From contig JAHBXY010000074.1 of the NCBI GenBank assembly GCA_019636275.1, positions 1 to 41,719 on the forward strand: a stretch of 41,719 nucleotides of DNA. The letters run 5' to 3'. The position numbers and the translations under genes are program-made. Shown here piece after piece: positions 21,917-31,588 of the stretch. The notes under the pieces are model-generated. The model searched no databases, had not been told where the DNA came from, and was given only the letters and a program-made list of their open reading frames with translations. Source of the DNA: Planctomycetota bacterium. Its GTDB lineage: Bacteria; Planctomycetota; J058. Numbering within the stretch: the stretch's first letter is position 1; every line of letters starts with the position of its first letter.

Positions 21917-21922
21917 TAACAT
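21917..21922 (+). promoter_or_regulatory. -10-like hexamer for a leaderless mutL transcript
   Basis: TAACAT is followed by CCCGCCGCG (9 nt) and the ATG at 21932. No Shine-Dalgarno is present. Confidence 0.45.
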
Positions 21923-21931
21923 CCCGCCGCG

Positions 21932-23699
21932 ATGAGCAAGATCCGGGAGCTGCCGCCCGACCTCGTGGACAAGATCGCCGCCGGCGAGGTCGTCGAGCGG
22001 CCGGCCAGCGTCGTCAAGGAGCTGCTGGAGAACGCCCTCGATGCCGGGGCGCGCCGCGTCGAGGTGACCGTCGAGGAGGGCGGCCTGCGCCTCGTCCGCG
22101 TCACCGACGACGGCGAGGGGATGACCCCCGACGAGCTGCCGCTGGCCGTGCGCAGCCACGCGACCTCGAAGATCCGCACGGTCGACGACCTGTTCGCGAT
22201 CCGGTCGCTCGGGTTCCGCGGCGAGGCCCTGGCGAGCATCGCCGCCGTGTCGCACCTGCGCGTCGCCAGCCGCCCGCGCGACGCGCGCGGCGGCGCGGAG
22301 CTGCGCGTCTCGGGCGGCCGGATGGGCGAGGTCGCGCCGGCCGGGCTCCCGCCGGGGACCACGATCGAGGCCGCCGACCTGTTCTTCAACGTGCCGGCGC
22401 GGCGCGCCTTCGTGAGCACGTCGCGCGCGGAGCTGCGCGCGGTCACGGTCGAGGTCCGCCGCCAGGCCCTCGCCCGGCCCGAGGTGACGCTGCGCCTGGT
22501 GGCGGACGGGCAGGCCGTGATCGACGCGCCCGCGACCGACGAGCCGCGCGAGCGCCTGGCGCAGCTCCTCGGGCGCGACCTGGCCGAGGACCTGATCGCC
22601 GTGCCGCGCGCGGAGGAGGAGGCCGGGACGCTGCGCGGCTACGTCTCGCCCTGCGACCGCAGCCGCGGCGACTCGCAGCAGCAGTTCTTCTTCCTCAACG
22701 GCCGCACCGTGCGCGACCCGACGCTCCTCTCGGCCGTGCGCCAGGCCTACGCCAACCTGCTCCCGCCGCGGCGCCACCCGACGGCGCTCCTGTGGCTCGA
22801 CGTCGACCCGGCCGACGTCGACGTCAACGTCCACCCGCAGAAGGCCGACGTGCGCTTCCGCCGCGACCGCGAGGTGTTCCACCTGATCGTGCGCGCCGTG
22901 CGCGCGGCGCTGCAGCGCGGCGGCATGGTCGCCGAGCTGCACCTCGCGCGCCGCCCGACGCCGGCCCTGGCCGCCGTCGCCCCCGCGCCGCGCGCCTCGC
23001 GCCCGGCGCCGTCGCCGTGGCGCTCGCCACAGCGCCGTCGCCGTCGGGGCTGCCGTCGCGTCGGGGCCGCAGGCCGGCCCGGCGCCGCTCCACGCCCAGC
23101 CGGCCGCCGCCCCCGCGCCGCCGGGCCGTTTCCTGCAGGTCCACCGCCGCTACGTCCTCGAGGAGACGCCCCAGGGGCTGCGCCTCCTCGACCCGCACGC
23201 GCTGCACGAGCGGATCCTCTACGAGGAGATCCTCGCGCGCCTCGCCGCCGGCCCGCTCGAGAGCCAGCGCTTCCTCTTCCCGCAGGTGGTCGCCGCCGGC
23301 CCGCTCCTGCTCGCCGCGCTCGAGGAGCGCCGGGCCGCCCTCGAGGCGCTGGGCTTCGAGGTGGCGCCCTTCGGGCGCGACGCGCTGGCCGTCCACGCCG
23401 CGCCGCGGCTCCTCGCCGCCGAGCGCGTCCCAGACGCGCTCGGCGAGCTCCTCGGCGCGCCCGAGGCGCTCGCTCCGCACGACGAGGGCGGCGGCCTCCT
23501 GCACGACATCGCCGCGGCGCTCGCCTGCAAGGCGGCCGTCAAGTTCGGCCAGGCGCTCACGGACGCCGAGGTCGAGGCGCTCCTGCGCCGGCGCGCCGAG
23601 GTGAAGAACGGCCACTGCTGCCCGCACGGGCGGCCCACCGCGCTCACGCTCACGCTCGACGAGCTCGACCGGCGCTTCGGCCGGCAGGCGCTCGGCTGA
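21932..23699 (+). CDS. mutL: DNA mismatch repair protein MutL, frame disrupted in the linker
   Basis: The first frame encodes the GHKL ATPase: IAAGEVVERPASVVKELLEN, then ALDAGA, VTDDGEGM and LGFRGEALASI, up to VDVNVHPQKADVRF near residue 310. After a Pro/Ala linker the protein continues in another frame from about 23034. There it gives GRFLQVHRRYVLEETPQGL, DPHALHERILYEE and ACKAAVKFGQALTDAEVEAL, ending with CCPHGRPTALTLT and a TGA. DPHALHERILYE keeps the DxHAxxExxxxE endonuclease motif (Pro in place of the usual Gln), so this is a nicking-type MutL. The span is 1768 bases, one more than a multiple of three. Two 13 bp direct repeats (GCGCCGTCGCCGT at 23006 and 23032) lie where the frame changes. 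It may be a genuine frameshift or a sequencing indel. Confidence 0.85.
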
Positions 23700-25271
23700 T
23701 CAGCGCGGGGCCTCCGCGGGCTGCGCGACGATGAGCCGGGGCTCGACCGGCCCCGGGTCGAGCGGGTCTCGCTCGCGGAGGTGCTTCATGAGCAGGTCGA
23801 GCAGGACCACGCCCGTGTCGCGCACGTCGGCGCCGCGCGTGAACACGACGTGCCCGTCGCCGCCGGCGGCCAGGAAGTTGTTCGTGGCGACCTTGTAGGT
23901 CCGGTCCGGGTCCAGCGGCTTGCCGCCGACCGTCACGCTCACCAGGCGCTGCCCCTCGGCCGCCTCCGGGTCGATCATGACCACGGCGCCCGAGACCTCG
24001 AGGACGCGCGCCGGCGACGCGAGCATGCCCGCGAGCAGCTCCCGCAGGTCCTTGCCGCTCAGGAGCAGCGTGACGACCGTGTTGCCGAACGGCGCGACCT
24101 CGTAGAGGTGCCGCACCTGCACCTCGCCGGCGAGGAGGTCGCCGCGGATCCCCGAGCGGTTGTGCAGGGCCACGTCGACGCCGGTCGCCTGCCGCATGGC
24201 GTCGACGTGCAGGTTCCCCAGCCCCGAGGGCTCGAAGCCGCGCCCGCGCTCGAGGTCGCGCACGAGGGCCCCCACGCGCTGGCCGACCTTCTCCTTCACC
24301 TTGTCGATGAACGGGGCGAGCACTCCGGGCAGCTCGTCGCCGGGCGGCAGGAGGTCGGCCTCGGCCGTGACCCTCCGCGGCGCGCCGTCGCGCGCCGGTG
24401 TGACCGCGACCCGCACGCGCCCCAGGGCCTCGGCGCGCGCGCCGGTCTGGCACACGAGCACCGAACCCTGCCGGTCGCCCGCCGGCAGCCGCGTGTGGCT
24501 GTGGCCGCCGATGATCACGTCGACCTTGCCCTGGAAGCGGCGCGCCAGCGCGCGGTCGGTCGTCAGTCCGCAGTGCGTGATCAGGACCACGAGGTCGACC
24601 GGCGGCAGGAGCTCGAGGACGCGCTCGAGCGTGGCCGCCTCGTCGGGGAACTCGAGGTCGCCCGTGACGCCCTTGAGGGTCACCTCCTTCATGGCGCTCG
24701 TCGTGAGGCCCACGAGGGCCACCCGCGCCCGCCCGGCGGCGCTCGTCAGCGTGCGCACGACCGCCGCGCCGCGCAGCGCCTCGTGCAGGGGCTCGCCCGG
24801 GCGCGCGCCAGGGAGCCCGAGCCACTCGGGCCGCGCGCCGCCGGGCTGGCGGATGTTCGCGCCGAGGAAGGGGAAGTCGGCGCCCCACGCGAGCCGCGCC
24901 GCGACGTCGACGCCGTGGTCGAACTCGTGGTTCCCTACGACGCCGGCGTCGTAGCCCATGTGGTTCATCCACGCGACCATGACCTCGCCGTCGGTCAGGT
25001 CGCCCTCGGGCGTCCCCTTGAACAGGTCGCCCGCGTCGAGCAGGAGGACCGCGTCGCCGCGCTCGCGGGCGCGGTCGCGCTCCTGGCGGATCGCCCGCCC
25101 GAGGGCCACGAGGCCTCCGACCCGGCGCGGCGGCTCGAGCACCTGCCCGTGCAGGTCGTTCGTGTGCAGGATCGTGAGCCGGACGGCGCCGTCGCGGGGC
25201 TCCTGCGCGAGCGCCGGCGCGGCGGCCACGAGGCCCAGGACGAGGAGGAGGGCGGCGAATCGACGAGGCAT
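23700..25271 (-). CDS. Secreted 5'-nucleotidase/metallophosphatase
   Basis: A 523-residue UshA-family protein that dephosphorylates nucleotides in the periplasm or outside the cell. Residues 1-22 are a signal peptide (ALLLVLGLVAAAPALA). The metallophosphatase core has TILHTNDLHGQV, LLLDAGDLFKGTPEGD, GNHEFDHG, LITHCG and IIGGHSHTRLP, which supply the two-metal site. The C-terminal 5'-nucleotidase domain (about 330-515) includes GNLHVDAMRQATGVDVALHN and YKVATNNFLAAGGDGHVVF, with a substrate-binding Phe (EVAPFGNTVV). The ATG at 25271 has GGAGGT about 5 nt upstream, and TAGAGT at 25297-25292 is a plausible -10. Its stop codon directly abuts the convergent mutL stop with no gap. Confidence 0.92.
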   Translation of the reverse strand: MPRRFAALLLVLGLVAAAPALAQEPRDGAVRLTILHTNDLHGQVLEPPRRVGGLVALGRAIRQERDRARERGDAVLLLDAGDLFKGTPEGDLTDGEVMVAWMNHMGYDAGVVGNHEFDHGVDVAARLAWGADFPFLGANIRQPGGARPEWLGLPGARPGEPLHEALRGAAVVRTLTSAAGRARVALVGLTTSAMKEVTLKGVTGDLEFPDEAATLERVLELLPPVDLVVLITHCGLTTDRALARRFQGKVDVIIGGHSHTRLPAGDRQGSVLVCQTGARAEALGRVRVAVTPARDGAPRRVTAEADLLPPGDELPGVLAPFIDKVKEKVGQRVGALVRDLERGRGFEPSGLGNLHVDAMRQATGVDVALHNRSGIRGDLLAGEVQVRHLYEVAPFGNTVVTLLLSGKDLRELLAGMLASPARVLEVSGAVVMIDPEAAEGQRLVSVTVGGKPLDPDRTYKVATNNFLAAGGDGHVVFTRGADVRDTGVVLLDLLMKHLRERDPLDPGPVEPRLIVAQPAEAPR

Positions 25272-25291
25272 GGTGACCTCCCGGGCGCCAC

Positions 25292-25297
25292 ACTCTA
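25292..25297 (-). promoter_or_regulatory. -10-like hexamer upstream of the 5'-nucleotidase
   Basis: TAGAGT on the minus strand lies 20 nt before the ATG at 25271, with GGAGGT between. It has the same hexamer as recO, here with a normal leader. Confidence 0.35.
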
Positions 25298-25396
25298 CAG
25301 CCCGACGCCCCGACATGATGGGAGGAGCGCGCAGCCGCCGAGCGCACCTCCGCGCCACGGAAGAGCGCGGCGCTACCACATCTCGCTGGTGACCCG

Positions 25397-25487
25397 CCTC
25401 GATCGGAGCAGCCCGTGAGGCGAGGCCGCGGAGGCTGAGGCGAGGCGGCGCGCGCGCGGGCGACGTCGTATCGGCATACTTCGAGCC
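25397..25487 (-). repeat. Dispersed ~90 bp element, copy B
   Basis: The minus strand reads GGCTCGAAGTA at one end and GCTGCTCCGATCGAGG at the other, as in copy A at 2657-2744. It lies 126 nt upstream of the 5'-nucleotidase start and points toward it, as copy A points toward its own downstream gene. The interior is similar with a few substitutions and small gaps. It occupies part of the 286 bp gap at 25272-25557. Confidence 0.6.
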
Positions 25488-25528
25488 CGCGCGCGCGCCG
25501 CCCCGCCCAGCATCCGCGGCCGCAGCCA

Positions 25529-25564
25529 TCGAGCACACATCAGCCGTCGAGCACACCTCAGCGG
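25529..25564. repeat. Two tandem 18 bp units at the lipoprotein 3' end
   Basis: TCGAGCACACATCAGCCG (25529-25546) is followed directly by TCGAGCACACCTCAGCGG (25547-25564); 16 of 18 positions match. The second unit contains the stop codon of the lipoprotein gene, so the repeat reaches into its end. Confidence 0.6.
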
Positions 25565-25998
25565 ACGTCGAGGAGCTCGAGGAGGACCGCGCCGTCTCGC
25601 TCCACGCGCACCACCCCCGGGAACACCGGGGCGCGCCCCTGGACCGCCGTGGTCGTCGTATGCCGACCCTCGCGCGTGATCCACGTCTCGAGGCGCAGGC
25701 CGCCCACCGCCAGCGGCGGCCCGGGCTCGCCCCCTACGAGGGGCGGCGTCGCCGGGGCGCGCGGGAACCGCTGCTCGAGCGGGTCGCCGAGCGGCTCGCC
25801 GCCGGCCGAGGTGCGCACGCGGAACACGACCTCCGCCGCGGTCACGGCGATCACCTCGTAGACCTGCTCGCCCACGCCCGCCGAGCGGAAGCGCCAGCGC
25901 TGGCCGGCGCGGACCTCGCCTGTGGCCTCGCCGCCGCCGGGGCAGCCGGCGACGAGGAGGGCCAGGAGCCCGGGCACGAGGAGTCGGCGAGCGGCCAC
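25558..25998 (-). CDS. Small lipoprotein, paralog of the upstream lipoprotein
   Basis: A 146-residue lipoprotein of unknown function. The signal is VAARRLLVPGLLALLVAGC with a lipobox Cys. The mature part is a probable beta-rich domain: AGQRWRFRSAGVGEQVYEVI, then VVFRVRT, EPLGDPLEQRF and, at the end, APVFPGVVRVERDGAVLLEL. The order of blocks (GQ.., YEV, GDP.EQ, FPG, .EL) repeats that of the neighbour at 26089-26691, so the two are diverged tandem paralogs. The GTG at 25998 is chosen over the GTG at 26004 because TATAAC ends directly against the latter, which would leave no room for a transcription start; at 25998 the spacing is 6 nt. Confidence 0.7.
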   Translation of the reverse strand: MAARRLLVPGLLALLVAGCPGGGEATGEVRAGQRWRFRSAGVGEQVYEVIAVTAAEVVFRVRTSAGGEPLGDPLEQRFPRAPATPPLVGGEPGPPLAVGGLRLETWITREGRHTTTTAVQGRAPVFPGVVRVERDGAVLLELLDVR

Positions 25999-26004
25999 GG
26001 GCAC

Positions 26005-26010
26005 GTTATA
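26005..26010 (-). promoter_or_regulatory. -10-like hexamer that decides the lipoprotein start
   Basis: TATAAC on the minus strand, close to the -10 consensus, is followed at once by GTGCCC and then the GTG at 25998. A leaderless transcript would start at 25998, not at the GTG at 26004. Confidence 0.45.
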
Positions 26011-26088
26011 GGCCGGCGCGGCTCCGGAAGCACGAAGGGCGGCGAGCTCGCGCCCGCCGCCCTCGTGACCGTCAGCCGACCCGATCGA

Positions 26089-26691
26089 TTACTCGATCTT
26101 CGTCAGCTCCATGTTGGTGTTGCCGTCCACCTGGCTCCGGATCAGGCCGGGGAACGTCGGGACGTTGCCGGTCATCGACATCCAGGTCTTGGTGTTGTCC
26201 ATCTTCGTGACGAGGCAGTCGAACGAGTGGCCGCTGACCTCGACCTTCTCGCGCGACGTCTCGACCTTCGGCGTGTCGGCCGGGGCGTCGCCCGTCGTCG
26301 CCGGGACCGTGTACTCCCACTTCTGCTCCGACGGGTCGCCGACCGGGGTCAGGCCCGAGCCCATGTCCATGAGCGTCGACTGGTTGTACTTCACCACGTT
26401 GTCACCCACCTCGGTGACCTCGTAGATCATCGCCATGGCCGGGGCGCCGGGGTTCGTCATGGTGTAGGTGTACTTCTGCCCCACCTTGACGTGCGACAGG
26501 TCGGGCTTGCCCGACGCGGCCGGAGCGGCGTCGCCGCCGCTGGCGGCGCCGTTCTCGCCGGTCGCCGGCGTGTCGCCGCTGGTCTGGTTCGGGGTGTCGC
26601 CGCTGGTGGCCCCGCCGCCCGCGCCACCCTCCGGGCAGCCGCTGAGGGTCAGCCCGATGCCCACGACAAGGGCCGTCACGATCTTCTTCAT
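26089..26691 (-). CDS. Lipoprotein with Ser/Gly/Thr-rich tether and unknown domain
   Basis: A 200-residue lipoprotein. The signal is MKKIVTALVVGIGLTLSGC, followed by a tether of about 45 residues rich in Gly, Thr, Ser and Asp (including two GDTP-type motifs). The domain has VGQKYTYTMTNPG, MAMIYEVTEVGDNVVKYNQS, GDPSEQKWEYTVPATTG, GHSFDCLVTKMDNTKTWM and TFPGLIRSQVDGNTNMELTK. The pattern matches its shorter paralog downstream. Residue use (more Asn, Lys, Met) is less GC-driven than in the rest of the window, suggesting selection on an abundant exported protein. The ATG at 26691 is preferred over one at 26706 because GAGGAAG lies upstream of it. Function unknown. Confidence 0.72.
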   Translation of the reverse strand: MKKIVTALVVGIGLTLSGCPEGGAGGGATSGDTPNQTSGDTPATGENGAASGGDAAPAASGKPDLSHVKVGQKYTYTMTNPGAPAMAMIYEVTEVGDNVVKYNQSTLMDMGSGLTPVGDPSEQKWEYTVPATTGDAPADTPKVETSREKVEVSGHSFDCLVTKMDNTKTWMSMTGNVPTFPGLIRSQVDGNTNMELTKIE

Positions 26692-26896
26692 GGTCGTCTT
26701 CCTCATTCCCTTAGCGCCGGCATCGTCGGCGCAGCCTCGTTGATCTTCCGTGTGGGGGGGCTCGGCCCCGCCGCGGGACGAAGTGTCGACCATCCAGGGC
26801 CCGTTTGCAAGCCCACCGTGCCGCGGCGCGGCGTGAGAGGCGGGCCATCGCGCGCGGGGGTCCGCCGGGTGCGTTGCCGCGCGCGCGTCGCCCCAC

Positions 26897-26902
26897 TAAG
26901 CT
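26897..26902 (+). promoter_or_regulatory. -10-like hexamer for the disrupted DUF2225-like gene
   Basis: TAAGCT is followed by TCGTGACG (8 nt) and the GTG at 26911. No Shine-Dalgarno is present. Confidence 0.35.
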
Positions 26903-26910
26903 TCGTGACG

Positions 26911-27990
26911 GTGAGGCGATCGGGCGGGCTCTCGTGGGCGGTCACGGCGCTGGCGCTCGCCGCCGTGGGCGCCCGCGGCGCCGAGTGCCCGGTCGACGGC
27001 GCGCGCCTCGCCCAGCCGGCCGCGCGCCCCTGGAACGCCGGCGGCGGCGTCGACAGCGACGGCTGCGCCCGGTCGATCACGCCGAGGCAATGCCGCGCGG
27101 CCGACCCGGGCGCCACCTCGCGTGCGGCGGGTGCGCCGCGTTCACCGCCGACGCGTGCCGCTCCCGGCGCGCCGCCGCCACGCAGGCGGCGGCGGTCCGG
27201 CGGCGCTCGCGGGCGTCGGCGCCCCGGCCACCAGTGCCGCGCGGCTGGAGCGGGCGGCGGAGGTCCAGGCGGCGCTCGGGGCGGGGCCCGGCGCAGGTCG
27301 GCGCCCTCCTCCTGCGCGGCCTGGGCCGCCTGCGGAGGAGGGCGTCTGGCTGGCCCGACGGCGCTATCGCCTCAGCAGCGTCGAGCAGGCGCGCGAGCTG
27401 GCCGCGTGCGCGCGCTCGAGGACCGGGCATGCGCCGCGGCGGCGGTCTGGTAACCGGCCGCGCACCTCGACGCGGCCGCGGCCGACCCCGCAGGCGCTGC
27501 GCCGCGGGCTCGACGGGCTCCTGCGCGCCTCGCCGGCCCTGACCTCGTCGCGGCCGTCCGCGCCCGGCAGCCGTGGCCCCCGTCGAGCGCCGCGTCGTCG
27601 AGTGCAGGCCCGCCTGGGCCGCCAACAGACCGAGGCGGCCCGAGCTGGTCCTGGTTCGCGAAGTTGGCCCGCTTCGGCGACCCGGAGCGCCGCGACCGCT
27701 GGCTCGACGCGGCCGCCGCCCGGCACGGCGAGGCCGTGGCCCCGGAGCTGGCGCGTTGCGCGCTGCCTGGGCCGAGGAGGTCCGCCTGCTCGGCCAGGCC
27801 TCGCGCCCGCTTCGGAGGAGGCGGCGGCGAGCCGCGGCGCCCGCGGAGCGCGCGCGCCTCCTGTTCCTGGCGGGCGACGCCGCAGCCGCGGCGGCGACCC
27901 CCACGCGCGCGCCGCCTGCTCGGCCAGACGATCGACGCCGACCCCGACGGGCGCGCGGCCGCGGCGGCCCGCGCGCTCCTCGAGCCCTGA
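26911..27990 (+). pseudogene. DUF2225-like zinc-ribbon protein gene, broken by several frameshifts
   Basis: The gene starts well: VRRSGGLSWAVTALALAAVG ending in ARGAEC is a signal peptide followed by CPVDGARL and then GGGVDSDGC. It continues in a second frame at about 27072 with HLACGGCAAFTADAC. The CPVDG...DSDGC...CGGC spacing resembles DUF2225-type zinc-binding proteins with a TPR end. Coding-like blocks then hop between frames: EGVWLARRRYRLSSVEQARE, AKLARFGDPERRDRWLDAAA, WAEEVRLLGQA and a final TIDADPDGRAAAAARALLEP before the TGA at 27988. Several indels are needed. As with the GT9-like gene, this is either decay or assembly error. It lies 42 nt before the sensor kinase. Confidence 0.55.
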
Positions 27991-28032
27991 CGTGCGGCCG
28001 CCCTCGCCCCGCCCCGCCGCCTGGAGCCCCCC

Positions 28033-30026
28033 GTGAGCCGCGGGGTCAAGCTCCTCTCCGTCGCGCTCGTGGTGTTCGTCGGGGTGGTGTTCTCCTCGTG
28101 GCTGGACGCGCGCACGGCCGCGCGCGTCGAGGCCGAGCGGGCCCGCCGCCACCGCCGGCTCGAGGAGGCCGCCCTGGCCCTCTCCGCGCGCGTCGACCGC
28201 GCCGGCGGCCTGGCCCGCGCGCTGGCCGACGCCGGCGCGCTGCGCGAGGTCGTGCTCGAGGACGGCCCGGCCGAGGGCTGGGGCCTGCTCGACCGCCTGC
28301 TCCCGCGCCTGGCCGCCGACGACGACGTCGTGCGCGTGGGCGTGCTCGCCGACGACGGCGCGCCGCTCGTCGGCTACGACAAGCGGCCGCGCCCCGCCCC
28401 GCCGCCGCTGGCCCCGCTCGAGCCGCCGGCGGTCGCGCGCCGCGCCCTCGCCGCGCCGCTCGGCGGGGCGGCCTTCGACCTCGAGCCGGGCGGCGGGCTG
28501 CTCCTGGCGGCCGTGGCGCTCGGGCAGGCGCCGCGCCGCGCCGTCGTGGTCGTCGAGATGGACGCGTCGGCCGACCTGCGCCGCCTCGACGAGGCCGGGG
28601 CCGACGGGCCCTGGGCGCTCGTCGCCGACGACGACCGGGCCCTCGCGCCGGCGGGCGCCGAGGTGCCCCCCCGGCCGGCCGCGCTCGACGCCTGGGCCAG
28701 CGGCACCGTGGTCGAGGGCGACGCGATCGCCAGCGCGCTCGCCGTGCCCGGCGTCCCGCGCGGCGGCTGGCAGGTCCGCGCCCGCGCGCCGTCGCGGTCG
28801 CGCGACGAGGTCCGGCGCGAGGGGGTCGAGGCCTTCGGGGTCGGCCTCCTGCTCCTCCTCCTCTTCCTCCTGCCCGTGCGCCTGCACCTCGCCGACCGCG
28901 GCACGCGCGCGGCCGAGGCGGAGCGCCGCTTCTCCGAGACGGTGTTCGACGCCATCGCGGACCCCCTGATCGTCGTCGACGCCCGCCTCGTGGTCACGGT
29001 CGCCAACCGCGCCGCGCGGTCCCGCCACGGGCAGGGGCTCGTCGGCCAGCGCTACGAGGACACGGTCGCCCGCGCGCGCGCGGCGCCCGCCGCCGAGGTC
29101 GAGGCCCTGCGCGAGGTGCTCGAGGGCGGCCGCCCGCGGCGCGACGACGTCGCCGACGCGCTGGGCGGCGCCTGGCAGGTGCAGCGCTGGCCGCGCGCCG
29201 AGGGCGGGGTCGTCACGCACGTCGTCGAGCACGCGCGCGACGTGACCGAGATGCGCCGGCTCCAGGCCCAGCTCATCCAGAGCGAGAAGCTCTCGACGCT
29301 GGGCGAGATGGCCGCCGGCGTGGCGCACGAGATCAACAACCCGATCGCCGCCATGAGCATGTACGCACAGCTCCTGCAGGAGGAGCTGCGCGAGACCCTC
29401 GGCCCCGACGCCCCGGCGCTGGAGAAGCTGCGCACGATCGAGGACCAGGCGGCGAGCGTGGGCGAGATCGCCCGCAGCATGCTGCGCTTCTCGCACAAGA
29501 GCGACGGGCCGCGGCAGGCCTACGACGTGCGCGCGGCGATCGAGCGCGCGCTGGCGCTCGTCGAGCACCGGCGGGCGCTCGACGGCGTGACGCTCGAGCG
29601 CGCCCTCGACGTCGACCCCCCGCCGCGCGTCGTGGGCAACGAGGGCCAGCTCGCGCAGGTCGTGCTGAACCTCGTCGTCAACGCGGCCCACGCCATGAAG
29701 GGCCGCGGCGGGGCGGTGCGGGTGGCCGTCACGCGCGCCCGCGAGGACGTCTACCCGCCCGGCCGCCCGGTCGGGCTGGTCACGGGCAACCCGGAGCGCG
29801 TGCGGGTGTCGGTCGCGGACGCCGGGGTCGGCATGCCCGCCGAGGTGATCGATCGTATCTTCGAGCCCTTCTACACGACCAAGCCGGTGGGCGAGGGGAC
29901 GGGCCTAGGGCTCTCGGTGAGCTTCGCCATCGTGCGCGAGCACGGCGGCTGCATGTGGGTGCACAGCGAGCCGGGGGTCGGCACGACCTTCACGATCGAC
30001 CTGCCGGCCGAGGACGCGGAGGGCGG

Positions 30027-30030
<4 letters not shown>
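28033..30030 (+). CDS. Membrane sensor histidine kinase
   Basis: A 665-residue sensor kinase. A first membrane segment lies at about 6-22 (LLSVALVVFVGVVFSSWL). A poorly conserved periplasmic sensor region of about 240 residues follows. A second segment lies at about 270-288 (VGLLLLLLFLLPVRL). Next is a PAS-like region (FSETVFDAIADPLIVVDARL), then HisKA with phospho-accepting His432 (AAGVAHEINNPIAAMSMYA). The HATPase has the N box LVVNAAHAM, G1 DAGVGM, F box FEPFYTTK and G2 GTGLGLS. The architecture fits NtrB-type kinases. It starts at a GTG with GGAG upstream, and its stop overlaps the start of the response regulator (ATGA), so the two form a two-component pair. The signal is unknown. Confidence 0.93.
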
Positions 30031-31196
<1,166 letters not shown>

Positions 31197-31588
31197 CCAT
31201 GCATGAGCGAGGCCATGCAACGGCCAGGAACGGCCGACAACAGGCCTGGGTCCGCGCCGCGACACCGCCAAGGCGACGAGTTTGAACCGCCAAAGACGCA
31301 AGGCCACATGGTCAGCGGCTGACTCGCAGGCGTGTCTTCCGTTCCCGTTCCCGTTCCCGTTCCCGTTCCCGCACCTCCGACGTCATCGATCATGCGAGTG
31401 AGCATGGAGACCACGCGGAGGGGGAGTTTCGACCCGCGCTCGTGGTCGAAGGTCATGTGTCCCTGACAACCGGGAACGGGAACGGGAACGGGAACGGGAA
31501 CGGGTCGACGCAGCTCCGCGCCAACCAATCGGCATCGCGTCTTGGCGCTCTTCTGCCAGAGCTCTGCGGTGCTCGTGAGTGAGCCCGG
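31197..31588. other. 392 bp gap with degenerate repeats
   Basis: No gene is supported. It holds a degenerate ACCGCCAAGGCG and AACCGCCAAAGACGCAAGG pair (about 31263-31304) of a kind often seen as intergenic repeats in large-genome bacteria, then the inverted hexamer arrays described separately. The gap separates the response regulator from the convergent GT2 gene, so it must contain both terminators. Confidence 0.5.
31339..31504. repeat. Inverted hexamer microsatellite, (CCGTTC)5 and (GGGAAC)5
   Basis: Five perfect CCGTTC units (31339-31368) and five perfect GGGAAC units (31472-31501) are reverse complements, forming arms of about 32 bp around a 101 nt loop. The arms could form a very stable cruciform or RNA stem. 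The equal unit number in both arms is notable because microsatellites normally drift in length. Confidence 0.85.

Noticed and set aside
27364..29691. 775-codon minus-strand open frame opposite the sensor kinase
   Set aside because: The plus strand has the full set of histidine kinase motifs. The minus frame is the complement of those codons and carries only low-complexity Arg/Gly/Ala sequence.
31197..31338. CRISPR-like repeats in AACCGCCAAAGACGCAAGG region
   Set aside because: Only two degenerate short copies with no regular spacers and no cas genes in the window.
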